Source: Phycomyces blakesleeanus NRRL 1555(-)
Lineage: Eukaryota; Mucoromycota; Mucoromycetes; Mucorales; Phycomycetaceae
NCBI RefSeq assembly: GCF_001638985.1
Contig: NW_017265157.1
Coordinates: forward strand, 186,001 to 250,000
Direction: 5' to 3'
DNA: 64,000 nt
The position numbers and the translations under genes are program-made. The notes under the pieces are model-generated. The model saw only the letters and a list, made by a program, of their open reading frames with translations. It did not search any database and had not been told where the DNA came from. Shown here one piece after another: positions 46,006 to 58,316 of the stretch; position 1 is the stretch's first letter, and each line of letters opens with the position of its first letter.

Positions 46006-47611
46006 TCTTTAATATTTTAAATTATTATAAGTGAAACGGGATACAAGCAATAAGTAATTGACTTATTACCTTGGTTGGACAGGTTGGTGTGCACTTCTAG
46101 GATTCTGTCTGTTTGCTTTGCAGACTTGTATTCATATGTTTATTTATTAAATATAATACTATATCTGCCAAAAACTTTGTTAATATCTGTTCAATCCATG
46201 CTCGTAAAAAGAATATTATCTTTGCGGTACAGTACGTATATTTGTATTTTTTATGATTACCAAAAGAAATATACACGTTTTAATTGATTGTAATTTTATA
46301 ATCGACCAACCACTCTGTTAGTACCTCTTAGCAGAATCAAGGTTGCAATCTGTATATATATATATATGTATGGGTATACTCATACTGAATAGCAAGTTGT
46401 GCCTGCTTATCATTTACATTTTATCCTGTATGCTTTATTTTGCTATAAAGCTTCAACGATCTCTGATACAAGGTATAAGTTGTCGATTTCCGTATGGTTA
46501 ATCGAGTATCTATCAACCTATTGTTGAATAAAAAAATATTCTCTAGCTGAAACACAAAAGGGTCTGTCTGTCTGTTGGCAGGGAGGGAAATTGAAGTTTG
46601 AATTTTACTTTTTAAAAAACGAATCACTCAAAAACTTTTATAAAGCGCATACAGAAAACTACCTTGGCATACTGCATTCACAAGCTCTCTCAATAAAATC
46701 ATATACTATATTATCAGGTTTCTGGGTTACTTTCTGCTAGTATTTTGCTTAGTTTTAAGCACTGAGTGAGAGTGACCTAGAATAAGATTCTTATTGAGAT
46801 AGGGTTTAGAAGGCTAAGATTTTCAATTTGCTTAATAAAGTCTTATACAGCTCTACGAAGTTTAACGCATCTACCCACACATTATTACTTTGACAATCCG
46901 CAACTGCCGACTTTTGAAGATTAACTACCAGAAAACAGCTAGATTAACGCCACCAGCCTATGTCCTACCCAGCATGCTTAACGGCATTCCTCGCGCATTT
47001 AAGTTGCGGTATCGTCTTTTTACCCTTTTCAGTTCCTGAGCCGAATAAACCCCTCTTACTCCTCTTACTTCTTCTCTTTCTTCTATTTGCCTCACTCTTT
47101 CTATCTCTTTCCCCCTTTAACTTTGGCTGATATCATATTAACTCTTTATATATATATAGTTCTTTGCTCACAAGCTCAGTAATTCTGATTCTACTTGCTG
47201 TGTTACATCAATGTCTATATCTAATCACTATCTATAATGCCTTGACAGTGTAAAACCCCACTATGTGGTCCTGAACACTCCAACCTTTTTATATATAGTA
47301 TTGTGCTGTACAGCAAATACAACTCATCTGAACATTTCTTAACCGCTGTATATAATACCAATTGCACACTGAAATACAAGAAATGAGGAAAACAATTATC
47401 CTACATTTTTTTCTCCAATAATCAATTTCTCATTAGAGTCCGAGTTTTTCTCCTAGGCATAGACTTAGTTTCAAGACTTTTATATTTTTGATGTATATAT
47501 GTATGTGTTACACAGGAGGTTACATCTACTCAAACCTACGAGTTTCCTTTATTTTATTATATATATCGAGAGTATCTGTGTGGCTGTATGCAGGAGATAA
47601 AAACTGTTACT

Positions 47612-47707
47612 GGTGTGATGGCTCGGCCCGCATCGGTCTGACGGCGAGAGAGAGGGGTGAACGGGCACGTAACCGAGAATTGGGATTAAGATATCGGAAC
47701 CATTTTT
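47612..47707 (+). other. GC-rich island with hairpin potential, candidate small RNA
   Basis: A markedly GC-rich stretch in very AT-rich surroundings. CTCG (47622) pairs with CGAG (47674) and GCCCG (47626) with CGGGC (47662), giving an interrupted stem, and a T5 run follows at 47703. No A/B box of a tRNA was found and no known RNA was recognised. It may equally be a non-structured conserved element. Confidence 0.25.
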
Positions 47708-49328
47708 GATAATTGACGGTAGAATAAATTAAACATCTAAAACATATTAAAGGTAGCTCAAATACGTATATATGGTTGCTTTTATCTATTTTTTTGGTAA
47801 GTACTTTGTGAATGGTTTTTATTTTAATGGTAATATCAATATATAGATATAGATAAAGCAAAGAAATATATATTGCGTACGCGGCTTTCCTTGCCTGTCT
47901 ATCTGTATTTCAAAACTTTGATTTTATTCGATAATATAAAATAAGATTTAGTAGTATAATATAAAAAAAAAAGTCGGCTGCTTTCCTTATATTTGGCAAG
48001 TATTAATAAAATTTTTAACTTTTACTTACTCTTCTTGTTCTTGTTCTTGTTCTTGCTCTCCGTATTCAAGATTGAAAAGAAAAGTTTATCTCGTCGCTGT
48101 GGCTAGATATTTAAAAATAAATTATATAAAAACATAGTTTCTCAGTGTTAAATTGTATTGTATTATATTTTGTAGTATTATTATTATTTTATAAATATAT
48201 TTGGTGGCAAAAAAGGAGAAAAGGAAATAGAAGGAGGAGGGATTTAGGGAAATACTATAATATATCATTAAGGAACTGCTCGAATAATATAAGTAAAGGG
48301 AGGTGTTTTATGATTATTTTTATTAATAGTTTATAGTGTAAAAGCGTAGTGAGTGAGAGTGGCAAAATATGAGCCTTTTTTGCTTTTTATTTTCTTATAT
48401 GATTTTTGATAGTTATGCTTTTGCTTTTGCTTTTGCTTCTGCTTTTCGTTATAGTTACAAAGCACCAAGACCGTGCAAAATTGAAGAATAGCCGGGACCA
48501 ATATATGAATGAGTCTATGAATCTATGTGTGTGTGATATATTATTTTAATTGAATAGATTTGTTAATCTTACCACTGTACTACTACTAATACACAGTATC
48601 AATAATATTATCCATATCTTTATTTTGCAAAAAAAAATTATACACCTTGTTGTCTTGACAACAAAAGCAGAGAAAATACACAATTGAATTTAACAATTAT
48701 ATAATAATACTTTAATAATTATTAATGATAAATTATTAGTAAGATATTATCAAGGAAATACAATTCAAAATAATTACAAAGCTAGTTTGCTGGTTAATAC
48801 TTATGTAATTATATATATATAATATAAGTATGTAATAAAAAAAAATATTAAAGAAGTATAGAAATGAATTAATGAATAAATATATTGTATAATATAGGGT
48901 AGGGTAGTATAAAGATCGCAAGGAGATACATATATATAAGAGAGAGAGAGAGATATTAATCGACTGAGTCAGAACAACGACATCAAGGAGTTATTTTTTT
49001 TGCTTTATTCACTCACACACACAACCCACACATCTTCCTCCCTCTTAATACTTTCCCCTTGAATTTCTATGTTTTGAAGGTCATTGATAGACATAAATGA
49101 CAAGATGATCTATTCCTTCTCCATGATATTCCTTATATTCTTTATATTCTTCTTGTGTTTTAAAAACATATATATACAATGTGTATTTATGGTATGATGT
49201 TCCATTTTCTTGATAAAGTAATTATATTATTTTTGTTTCTCTATTAAAAAAATAATTAAATAATTAAATAAATGGGAAATGGTATTATGAGATATTATAT
49301 TATATTAATTTCGATTGATTTTGGATTG

Positions 49329-49404
49329 GGCTACTCGGTTGCTTGGTTACTCGGTTGCTTGGTTACTCGGTTTCTTGGTTGCTTGGCTACTCGGTGGCTC
49401 GGTT
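49329..49404 (+). repeat. 16-bp minisatellite
   Basis: About five units of a GGTTACTCGGTTGCTT-type repeat, with small variations (GGCTACTCGG, GGTTTCTTGG). No coding context. Confidence 0.85.
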
Positions 49405-51597
49405 GAATAATAAAGTGTGAGATCTAGACATGTAGATAAATATAAATAAATTCATATAGTAAAATAACAGAAAGAACGGACCGCTATTTTTTATTATTGT
49501 TTTATTATTAGTTGTTGTCATGGATAACCAAATCCAATCAAAGCTGATAATAATAAAAACAAAACTTTAATGGTGGCGTGGCTTTTGAATACAAGAGAAA
49601 ATAAGTAGAGAGAGAGAAAGCCAATTAGTTACCCATGTTGTTACAATGGTTGCTAGGAAGTAAATAGGTTTTTTTTTCCCGAAAACAGTTAATTAACCTT
49701 TCCTTTTTTTTCTTTTTTGGATGGGATTACAGATAAATATACATGGATAGACAAATATGTATAATTTACATTTTGCACCAAAAAGCAGCGTATTATATTA
49801 ATTGGAGTTATCCACAATAGTATAATTGGTACCACAACTACACACACACATTACATATACTATACTCAATACCCACCCACACATTCACACATTCACTACC
49901 CACAAATAATGGTTAGATTTTTTTCTGGTTTTGGATTTCTTGGTTTTGTTGTGTAATCTCTGGTGTCAGATTTGATTGATAAGATCATTTTTCTTATATT
50001 ATATTATATTATATTATATTATTTTTGAATTTTTTTTGACATGAAATTAATAATAAATATAAGAAAATATTAGTGAATAAAAGAGAGAAGAAGAGGAAAG
50101 AAAAGCATATATATATATACGTTGAAAATATTTGTAATTGCACTGGTAGGTAGAATTATTTATTTATATTTATATATATACGACAAAGTGAAAAGTATAG
50201 TGTTGTAATAGACTCTTTGTCTTTTGTTTCCACGTGTATATAACAGACAGGCGCTAATAGAGAGAAAATCCAAGGTGATCTAAACCATAAATATTAAATA
50301 ATAAGATATGAAGATGCGCATACAGACTCGCATAGATCGGGTTTGGATCCACTCAATATTATTTGTTGTTTTTGTTTGAGTTGGACAAGACATCTGGACC
50401 GCTTTATCCCTTATATGTATATAGATTGGATATTACAGTCGCTGATTTAAAGAACTTTATATTGTATTATAGTCATATAGATGTATATATGTGCAGACTG
50501 GACACGCATTGTCCATCCTTTCTGTACATGCAGTGGCGGGTGTAACCCAATTAACCCAAAAGAAAGAAAGAAAGAAAGAAAGAAAAAATTGAAAGCGGCT
50601 GTTGTATATTTTATTCCATGACGGATCGGTTCACCGGGCGGAGAGATATATCAATAATATGAAAAGAAAAGAAAAAACGGTTCATAGTAAGAGTAAATGA
50701 ATGAATTGTCTCAATTGAATTTTGATTCAATAGGAATTATAGCAGTAAGTGACAATGATAATGGTAGATAGAGATAAAGATGTTGGTTGTGTGAAAACAC
50801 AATGGTAGAATCATTTCAAAGAATACCAAAAAATAATAATAATCAATAATTGAATTATTGAATCAATGAAAGAGAAAGGTGTTGCTTGTTTGCACAGAAA
50901 ATAAAGCCTTATTGTTTTACTCCTTGTTAATTTATGAATTGAAATCAATTGAAATGAAATGAAATCAATTGAAATGAAAAATAAAAGGGTATTGTCATTA
51001 CTACCATCATCATCTATAATACAATTTTCTTTAAACAATAAGGAGTCTTTCTTTCTGTCTTTCTCAAATAAGTATAATAATTACACACAGACATATGTAT
51101 ATGCAATGAATCAATGAATCAATGAATGAATCAATGAATAAAAGTAGAGTAAGGAAGTAGGGAAGATGCTGTGGGGATTGAAAGGGTAGCAAAGTCCGCG
51201 GGCGGGGGAGCACGCTGTCTCGACTCAAGGTACCCAGATCTCTTATTGGCCTCTTTCTATTTTCACTAGTCGAGGGTCCCCCTCTTTCATCCTCCCCTCT
51301 CCTTTTCTAGCTTACCCATATCCATATCCATTACCCATACCCTCTACCGTTACCCTTTATCCTTTTCTTTCTCCTCATTTTCATCCTCCTACCCCCTTAT
51401 TTGTATATAATTTTGATAATTATCAATATTACTGCACACGCCACCTCCCTCCCACTCTGTCTTTTTTATTTATACGTATAATATTTTGAGGCGGCGACCC
51501 CTGACTACCTCACCACACTCGTCCAGAAATAATCCTTTAATTACAATTATACAATTATAATAGTTTGATATATATATATATTGGGATCAAATATGTG

Positions 51598-51608
51598 TAT
51601 ATATAAAG
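51598..51608 (+). promoter_or_regulatory. TATA box for the RlpA-like gene
   Basis: TATATATAAAG about 125 bp before the start codon, followed by a pyrimidine-rich leader (51609-51650), as in many strongly expressed fungal genes. Transcription start not determined. Confidence 0.5.
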
Positions 51609-51732
51609 GCACATCTTCCATTCCTCTTCTTTCTTTCCTTCATTACTCATCATCTTCATTCAAACAAAACCAACAAACGCAGGCCGTTTATCTACATCTC
51701 TACATTCATATCTTTCTTTACATAACACAAAC

Positions 51733-52183
51733 ATGTCTGTCATCGCTCGCATTTTCCAACTCATCGTCCTCTCAATTGCTCTTGTCCACCTGGTTGTGGC
51801 TGCTCCCCTCGAAAAGCGTAGTTTCTCTGGTGACGGTACCTTTTACGCTGTTGGCCTTGGATCGTGCGGAACCGATGATGGCAACACCGATCTGGTTGCA
51901 GCATTGAATGCTCCTCAGATGCAAAACGGTGCCAACCCTAACAACAACCCCATCTGTGGTCGTCGTGCTGTAGTCAAGGGTCCCAAAGGATCTGTCACAG
52001 TCAGAATTGTAAGTTAAAGCTATTTGTCCTATAAAACAGTAACTAATTAAGCAACAATTATATCTATAGGTTGATACTTGCCCTCCTTGCCAAAAGGGTG
52101 ATCTTGACTTGAGCCCTGCTGCTTTCGGAAAGATTGCTGACTTTGCCGCTGGACGTGTTCCCATCACCTGGAACTGGGCCTAA
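51733..52183 (+). CDS. Secreted RlpA-like / barwin-related double-psi beta-barrel protein
   Basis: Two exons, 51733-52008 and 52070-52183, with a 61-bp GTAAGT...TATAG intron; 129 residues. A signal peptide is clear (hydrophobic core IFQLIVLSIALVHLVVA, cleavage after VVA at about residue 24) and is followed by LEKR, a Kex2-type processing site. The mature part is one small double-psi beta-barrel: GDGTFYAVGLGSCG, CGRRAVVKGPKGSVTVRI, VDTCPPCQKGDLDLSPAAF, closing with a WNW tail. Four cysteines fit two disulfides. Proteins of this group (RlpA-like, loosely related to expansins and cerato-platanin-like families) are secreted and cell-wall linked; an enzymatic activity is not implied. Pyrimidine-rich promoter and TATA suggest strong expression. 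Confidence 0.92.
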
Positions 52184-53064
52184 AACAACATAGCCGTGTA
52201 TATTCCAAAAAACGAAAAACAAATCCCCCGCCATCAACATCTTCAACATCCTTTCATTGATAAAAAAAATCCAAAAAAAACAGAAAACAGAAAACAAGAG
52301 ACATAGAATAAGAAGATAAAGAAGTCTTAAATGATACACACACCATTACCTCTTCATTTCATATTATACTTCTTTATAATCCTTTTTCATTTCATATATC
52401 TTTTCTTCTTCTCTTCTTTTAGATTTTTCACTCACTCACTCATTCATTCATTCACTTTTTTATATCTATATTTTTTTTATTTAATCCTCTTGATGAGGGA
52501 ATATGAATTTATAGTATATTGTGATTCATATATTTTTTTATTGTCTCTTATTGAGCATGTACTTTCTCTATATTTTTTCTTCTCTTTTTCTTTTGAAAAA
52601 GAACAAATCAACACATACAATGTAAAATAAAGAATATTCGTAGAACTGGGTTCACAAACACATCATTTTAAATATCGATTTAGAAAATGCAATAAAAAAG
52701 TAAGAAAATTATTCCAGAATGATTCATTGTTAATAGGCTTGTGTGTGCGTTGCTAAGCTACCCTAAGCATTCCTATAGTTTATTGAATATTGAATATTGT
52801 GTATTTTGTATAATACAAGGAGTCTTTTTTACATATATAAATATATTTGGTTTAATAAACAAGACATAAAGAGAAAGATAGAGAATGATTGAATGAATTA
52901 AAAGAATTCTTTGGCATCATAGTCAATACTTCAAATCCAAGTATTTATTTTTTATCAATATATATATATATTATTTAAGCTATTTTATTTATATGTCTAT
53001 TAAATACATTTACAAAAAGTACACAAAAGAAAAGGAGGAAGATAAAGATGAGGCTTTGGTAAGC

Positions 53065-53394
53065 TTAATCGTGGCTGATGACTGGCAATGTATTCTTGGT
53101 ACTTTCAAGGGTGTAATGGGCCCCCTTGAGGATATCCAATCCAAATTTAGCACGATTCAAACTAGCCACACCATCATTATTATTATTGCTATCATCGTAA
53201 GCACCACCGATACCACCACCACCAGCATTATTGTAACCAGAACCAGAACCGATACTAGAAGCAGAGTCAGACGCAGACGCAGAGATAGTAGAAAGGGGAG
53301 ATGATGATCCAATGCTGTCCTCCGAGAATATTATTGGTCTTGCCCAACTGCACCAGAATAAACCACTAACTGCTGTCATCCAATACAATTTCAT
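53065..53394 (-). CDS. Possible small secreted protein, unknown
   Basis: 109-codon ORF on minus from ATG 53394. The N-terminus MKLYWMTAVSGLFWCSWARP resembles a short signal peptide. A Ser/Ala/Gly-rich stretch (SSPLSTISASASDSASSIG) and a Gly/Asn-rich stretch follow, then a more ordinary segment (ASLNRAKFGLDILKGAHYT). No domain is recognised. A GATTC repeat (53404-53433) lies just upstream. It could be a real lineage-specific gene, or a chance ORF; a 3' exon may be missing because the stop lies near possible splice sites. Confidence 0.35.
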   Translation of the reverse strand: MKLYWMTAVSGLFWCSWARPIIFSEDSIGSSSPLSTISASASDSASSIGSGSGYNNAGGGGIGGAYDDSNNNNDGVASLNRAKFGLDILKGAHYTLESTKNTLPVISHD

Positions 53395-53979
53395 CTTTCC
53401 TTGATTCGATTCAATTCGATTCGATTCGATTTGATTTGTAATAGAAAGATAATATTAATAATGAAGATGAAAACGATGTTGAAAATGAACAAACACTTAT
53501 TTATATTGTACATTTGTCCTTACTGTGGAAATAAAGGAGAAACGATGTATGTACATATAAAACAAGTTAAATTAAACACTGTACAGACACCTCATCAAAC
53601 ATCAAGCAAGAAAAAAAAACCAAAAATCCTAGCAAAGTCAAATTTATCGCTGTCACAATCGCTCTCTCTCTCTGTGTGTGTCTCTAAAAATAAAAAAGAC
53701 TGTATGTGGTTGTATGCATTCGTATAGTGTGGGTACATTTTCTCTTCCCTATTCTATTTTATTTTATTTTATTTAAATTTAATTTATTTAATTTATATTG
53801 TATTATATACATATTCTATATTTTGTACTTGTCAAGTAATCATTTTATTCTTTTATTATTATTTTTTACTACTACAATTTTAATTATACACAAGCACACA
53901 CACACACAGATATATATATATATATATATATATATATTACTAAGAAAAAATAAGAAAAGAAAAGAAAAAAAAACCGACA

Positions 53980-55535
53980 ATGACCTTGGCATCTTCATCC
54001 AATGACAACCAACTTGACTCCTACCAAGACCAGTTTGTAGAAATACTCCGGAATATATCCAGTCTACAATGGGTCCGCGAGTCATTGTCAACTCATTCAC
54101 ATCATTACCAAGCACTCCAACAGCGGCATAAAAAGGAGTCTCAGCAGCGCAATAGACTTAAGAACCAACTGCAAGTCATTATTTCACTTTCTCTCTCTTT
54201 ATTATTATAATACTATATATATATATATACATCTATTCTAATTCCATTTTTTATTATAATAACTATTATTATTTATAGTGAGCGCCAAGCCAAGGAGAAA
54301 CGATTACCAAATCAAGAACACCAAGAGCAAGAGCACCAACAGCATGAGAAAGAGAAAGAGAAAGAGAAAGAGAAAGAGAAAGAAAAAGATAGAGATAAAG
54401 AAGCGCTTGATAAAATTGATCGGACCTTGGCTGGATTGGAAGAACAATTGAGTAATGCTGATAGTATGGTGTGTGCAAAGTTATATATCGATAATTATTT
54501 TGTATCAATCAGTTAACAGTTAAAATCAACAAAATTATAGATGCATGAGTTGACCCAAGAAAAACAAAGACTCGACACGTTTTGTAGTAGATTGAACCAG
54601 TTGTATCAACAAGTAAATATCCTCTATTAATATGTATATATATATATATTTTTAATTGACAACAGTAAGAACAGCAATAGCGACCATTGGTAACCATTGG
54701 TAACCAACAGTAACCAACAGTAACCAATAGCAACCAGATCATTTTTTTTTCATAATCAATAATATATAAATATATTTAACTGTAATATGTCAATTGCATA
54801 GATTATGCCAGATACTCTTCAAGGACCTTACGATCAAATTGAACATCTTCTGAAAGAACAAGTCGAAAGCTTGTCAAGTAAAATTCCAAATGTAAGAAAG
54901 AGTACATACATATAGATAATATTGACCATGGGATTATGCTGTATGTGTGTATATATATTTGGTTTTTGGCTATGTAGATTGTGTCAGACATTAGGGATCA
55001 TACAGCAGCCCAAACTCAATTATATGAAGCAAGAGAGTCTATGGAGACTGCAATGATCAATCTACCCGGGGCTTCTACTTTTCTTGACCGCCAAGGTGTC
55101 GTAGGTCGAGGAAACAATTCAAGACTATTCGGAACATCCAATTTTCTTCTTCTTCAAGGATCATCAGAAGCTGCAACCAAAGGTAAATCTAACATTATAT
55201 TATATTATATTATATTATATTATATTATATTATATTAAATTAAACTAAACTAAACTAAATTAAATTAGATTAGATTAGATTAAACTGGATTAAATTAGAC
55301 TCACTAACATCAAATAATGCTATACTCAATACTTATTTAATCACCTTTTGCAGAGGCGGAAAAACTTGCTCAAAAGGCGTATGAATGTGTCCGAAAGGCA
55401 TCATTAGAATGTTCCCAAGTCAGTCTCATTCCAATCACTCCATTAAAAAAAGGTTAGTAAAAGACAAGAAAAGACAAAACAGCAGCGTATAATAATACAT
55501 GTCCTAATTTATATAAAAATAACAATCGACTTTAA

Positions 55536-55569
<34 letters not shown>

Positions 55570-56257
55570 ACTGCTTGTAGATGAAAAGGTAATGGTCGTG
55601 CTCACTACCTATCGTGGTTATCGCCTAAAGATCGAAACCCTGTTGAGAACAAGAGTCAATCCTCGGCTACACAAACTCGAGAGCGAACTGACGATCAGCC
55701 GGTTCCATTACGAGCAAAGATCGATCGAGTGGGTCGATCGTCAGGTTGAGATGCTGGGATCTGTGTTTTGGTCCAACGGGTGTCTGGAAAACATCGATCT
55801 CAACCAAGAGATCTCTGCCCTGAGGATGGGATCAAGTGCAACAATTGCAGCCATAGCTTCCCAGACGGGTGGCCGAGTGACGGTGGATGATGTACTAGAG
55901 GTTGGAATTATCATTGGCAGTGGTGATGGAGATGTTAATAATAGCAATAGTAATAGTAATAGTAATAGTAATAGTAATAGTAATAGTAATAGTAATAGTA
56001 ATAATAGTAGTGGTAGTGGTAGTGGTAGTGGTGGTAATGAACTTGCCGAGTCTTCAACACAACACCAACAGACACCAAACCTAAATCCAAATCCAAATCC
56101 AAGTCAAAGTCAAAGTCAAAGTCAGCAATTGCAAGAGCTACCGCAGTATAGTGCAACCACAATTAATGACTCTCCGTCCTCAAATATACTTCCTGCTTAC
56201 ACTTTGGAACGAGTACCTGATTATCAAGGAAGTGACCCACCACCCGCCTATTGTTAG
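53980..56257 (+). CDS. Coiled-coil protein with C-terminal PPxY motif, unknown function
   Basis: Seven exons give a protein of about 507 residues: 53980-54174, 54283-54468, 54541-54612, 54802-54891, 54978-55182, 55354-55452 and 55581-56257. Phases agree at every junction; the exon 2 acceptor is read as the AG at 54281-54282, because the upstream AG would leave a stop. The N-terminal half is helical and charged, including an (EK)n segment encoded by GAGAAA repeats. The central part (about residues 250-360) is the best-conserved-looking region. The tail is low complexity: Asn/Ser and Ser/Gly from AGTAAT repeats, Asn-Pro and Ser-Gln repeats. It ends LPAYTLERVPDYQGSDPPPAYC with a PPAY motif, a ligand for WW domains such as Rsp5-type ubiquitin ligases. 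Role unknown; an adaptor or trafficking function is only a guess. Confidence 0.85.
55935..56034 (+). repeat. AGTAAT / AGTGGT trinucleotide-type repeat in coding exon
   Basis: A run of about eleven AATAGT-type units followed by GGTAGT units, translated as (Asn-Ser)n then (Ser-Gly)n in the last exon of the coiled-coil gene. Likely length-polymorphic. Confidence 0.9.
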
Positions 56258-56547
56258 AATAGAATAAACCCACTCACTCGCCTATTCTCCACCTCTCTCT
56301 CTCTCTCTTTCACACCAACAAATGCACATATAAAGACAATAGCAATAATAGCAATACTAATAATCATCATGGTTCACGTACACACACACACACACAACTT
56401 TCCCAATAAATACAATAAATGCAATTCGCATTTGTATTCGCTTACACAGAGTACAATCAACAGCTATTTTTATTGACTCTCACCAATATACTGACATAAT
56501 ACAATACAGTTTTTTTCTTTAATTTATTTTAATTTATAGGGTGTATA

Positions 56548-57042
56548 TTAGATGTATAGGATACCAACCACAAAGGCTACCAGACCGCTGGCGGTTCTAT
56601 ATAATTGAACCTTGGACCATTTGTTGAGCAGAGCCAGGGCTTGTTCGGTTTTGTAGATAGAGGTGAGAGACGCGGGAGAGACTGCGGTTGAATGGTTGGT
56701 TTTGATGTCGTGTGAGACGGCGTCATCGAGAGCAAAGAGCCTGTTGTTGGTTGGCATGATAAAAAATTTTGTGTAAGGGGCGTTTGAGAGGATAAGTAGA
56801 CCAAGGTAGAGTGACCGGGATTCACGCGTCTTGTAGTAGTGGTAGAAGTAGGCCCCACTTGAGATTATGATTGACGAGAGAGCAAGTTTGGCTCCTCCTT
56901 TATAGACTTGGCGAAACACACTGGTGGGGTTGGCTGCAACTTTGATAGATGGCACGCTGAGCATATCCACAGACATTCCAAGACCAGCATAAATACCACT
57001 GCCAATTAAAGCAATTGATCTAGCATACTGGATATCAGACAT
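56548..57042 (-). CDS. DUF1772-like integral membrane protein
   Basis: Single exon, 164 residues, ATG at 57042. Four hydrophobic segments: about residues 7-28, 51-68, 78-95 and 145-164. The pattern GSGIYAGLGMSVDMLSVPSI near the start, then LSNAPYTKFFIMPTNN-RL, is that of DUF1772 (anthrone-oxygenase-like) proteins, where the Pro-x-Asn-Asn block follows the third membrane segment. Some fungal members act in polyketide pathways, but no such genes are nearby, so no pathway is assigned. It is convergent with the coiled-coil gene, with 290 bp between stops. Confidence 0.8.
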   Translation of the reverse strand: MSDIQYARSIALIGSGIYAGLGMSVDMLSVPSIKVAANPTSVFRQVYKGGAKLALSSIIISSGAYFYHYYKTRESRSLYLGLLILSNAPYTKFFIMPTNNRLFALDDAVSHDIKTNHSTAVSPASLTSIYKTEQALALLNKWSKVQLYRTASGLVAFVVGILYI

Positions 57043-57709
57043 GATTATTGGTTATTGAATATAAAGTAGAGAAGATGGAGATATGTGAATTGAGTAGAAA
57101 AAAAAGAATGCCTGATGTAGTAGCACCTTTTATATTTATTTATGGTTTTTTTTCTGTCCAACTTATTTATAGCATACTGATCTATTTATTTTGTGTATAT
57201 CAGTCTGTGTTTTCTGTATAAGCCATATTAAGTTTAATCGAGATCATAAAGCTTAAGTTTTACTCTATCACCGGCCTCGGTGAAATTACTTTCCGATCTG
57301 TATTATAGAATGAAATATAGAGTAGAAATGATATATGTGAATCTAAAAGATGTTTATATAAGCTAGAGAAAGAAAGGTTACGATAAAGTTGTACAAAGAA
57401 TATTTGTGGCGAAGTAAAAGTCAATATAGAGCAATGGACTGGAAAGAGATCTTTTAAAAGAAAACGAAAATATGATATGAGTATTTAAATATTTTGTAAT
57501 TGTGTTATTTCTTAAAGAAGCCTTTCTTTCTAGTAAGATATGTTGATTTTTCTAACATCTTTATTTGCGATTGTCTAAGCAAGATAGCTTACTTTGCCTA
57601 TAGTGAAATCTTTATTAGATTTCTTTTTTTTACTGCATTGAACAATGGCAAGACTGAGAATCAATTCTCTATCTAGGTAACGTTTGTCTGATAAAACAAG
57701 TATTTACAA

Positions 57710-58316
57710 TTGGCCCTAAAGAGATTCATAAACTCGAATGATTATAAGGCCATTGCTCCCAGATACATGTGTTGCCTAAATGCCCAAGTCCGCAAGGTTT
57801 TTTTGCTTATAGTGCATATATCTATATATCTATATATCTATATACAAGCTGATATCAAAAGGGTTATTATAGTTGCAGTGACTGTTGCTATTTGGTCCTA
57901 TATTCTTTTTAACAACCAAGGTATATGGGCCGTCAGAATATAAATTACTGCTTTATACCCAGCAGCTATTTAGCCATAATGTAACAGAGACAGAAAGCTC
58001 ATTGTGGGTGTTATGTGCTGTTCTTGAATATGACAAAAACCTCTTCTGGGTGTGCTCTTGCAAAAGGTCAATATGGGATCACATCACAACTCGGCTCCTG
58101 ATATCTCCTACCACCCTCAAGTTTGACCACCTCATCCTTCCCTTTTCTCCGCAGTCGGTTAAAGTCCGTGATACATCTGTATCCTCATACATTGTTCTGG
58201 GATCCACTCTCAATGCTATATAGGAAGCTCACTTGGAGCATATATTCAACGACGATCCCATTGTCGCCAGTCGAATTGCTGTCATTGACATTTTTAAACT
58301 TTAGAAGACTATAACC
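57710..58316 (+). pseudogene. LINE (non-LTR retrotransposon) Pol C-terminal remnant
   Basis: Frame pieces on plus contain ETESSLWVLCAVLEYD, then CSCKRSIWDHITTRLL (about 58060), LGSTLNAI followed by TAG and EAHLEHIFNDDPI (about 58195-58265). Cys pairs followed by K-x-x-IW, then a terminal I-W-x-AHW-x-x-IFN pattern, resemble the zinc-binding end of LINE reverse transcriptases in fungi. The TAG lies at the expected Trp. RT catalytic parts are absent. Assignment is tentative and from memory of the pattern. Confidence 0.45.

Larger units (their letters stand above)
46006..51580. other. Long AT-rich intergenic region without a supported gene
   Basis: About 5.5 kb with many microsatellites and short low-complexity ORFs, none with recognisable features. 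Items worth noting are listed separately: a GC-rich hairpin island (47612-47707) and a 16-bp minisatellite (49329-49404). Others are GCTTTT repeats (48415-48446), an (ATATT)n run (about 49997-50030), (GAAA)n (50561-50586) and a GAATCAAT repeat (51105-51140). 46960-47130 is pyrimidine-rich. Confidence 0.55.

Noticed and set aside
47488..47709. ORF on plus over the GC-rich island
   Set aside because: Hydrophobic start without splice support or domain; the composition signal is local and better explained by structure than by coding.
51581..51907. ORF overlapping the RlpA-like gene in another frame
   Set aside because: Shadow of the real gene and its leader; the 51733 frame has a signal peptide, intron and recognised domain.
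55902..56162. ORFs made of Val/Ile or Tyr/His repeats on both strands
   Set aside because: They are out-of-frame translations of the AGTAAT repeat inside the last exon of the coiled-coil gene.
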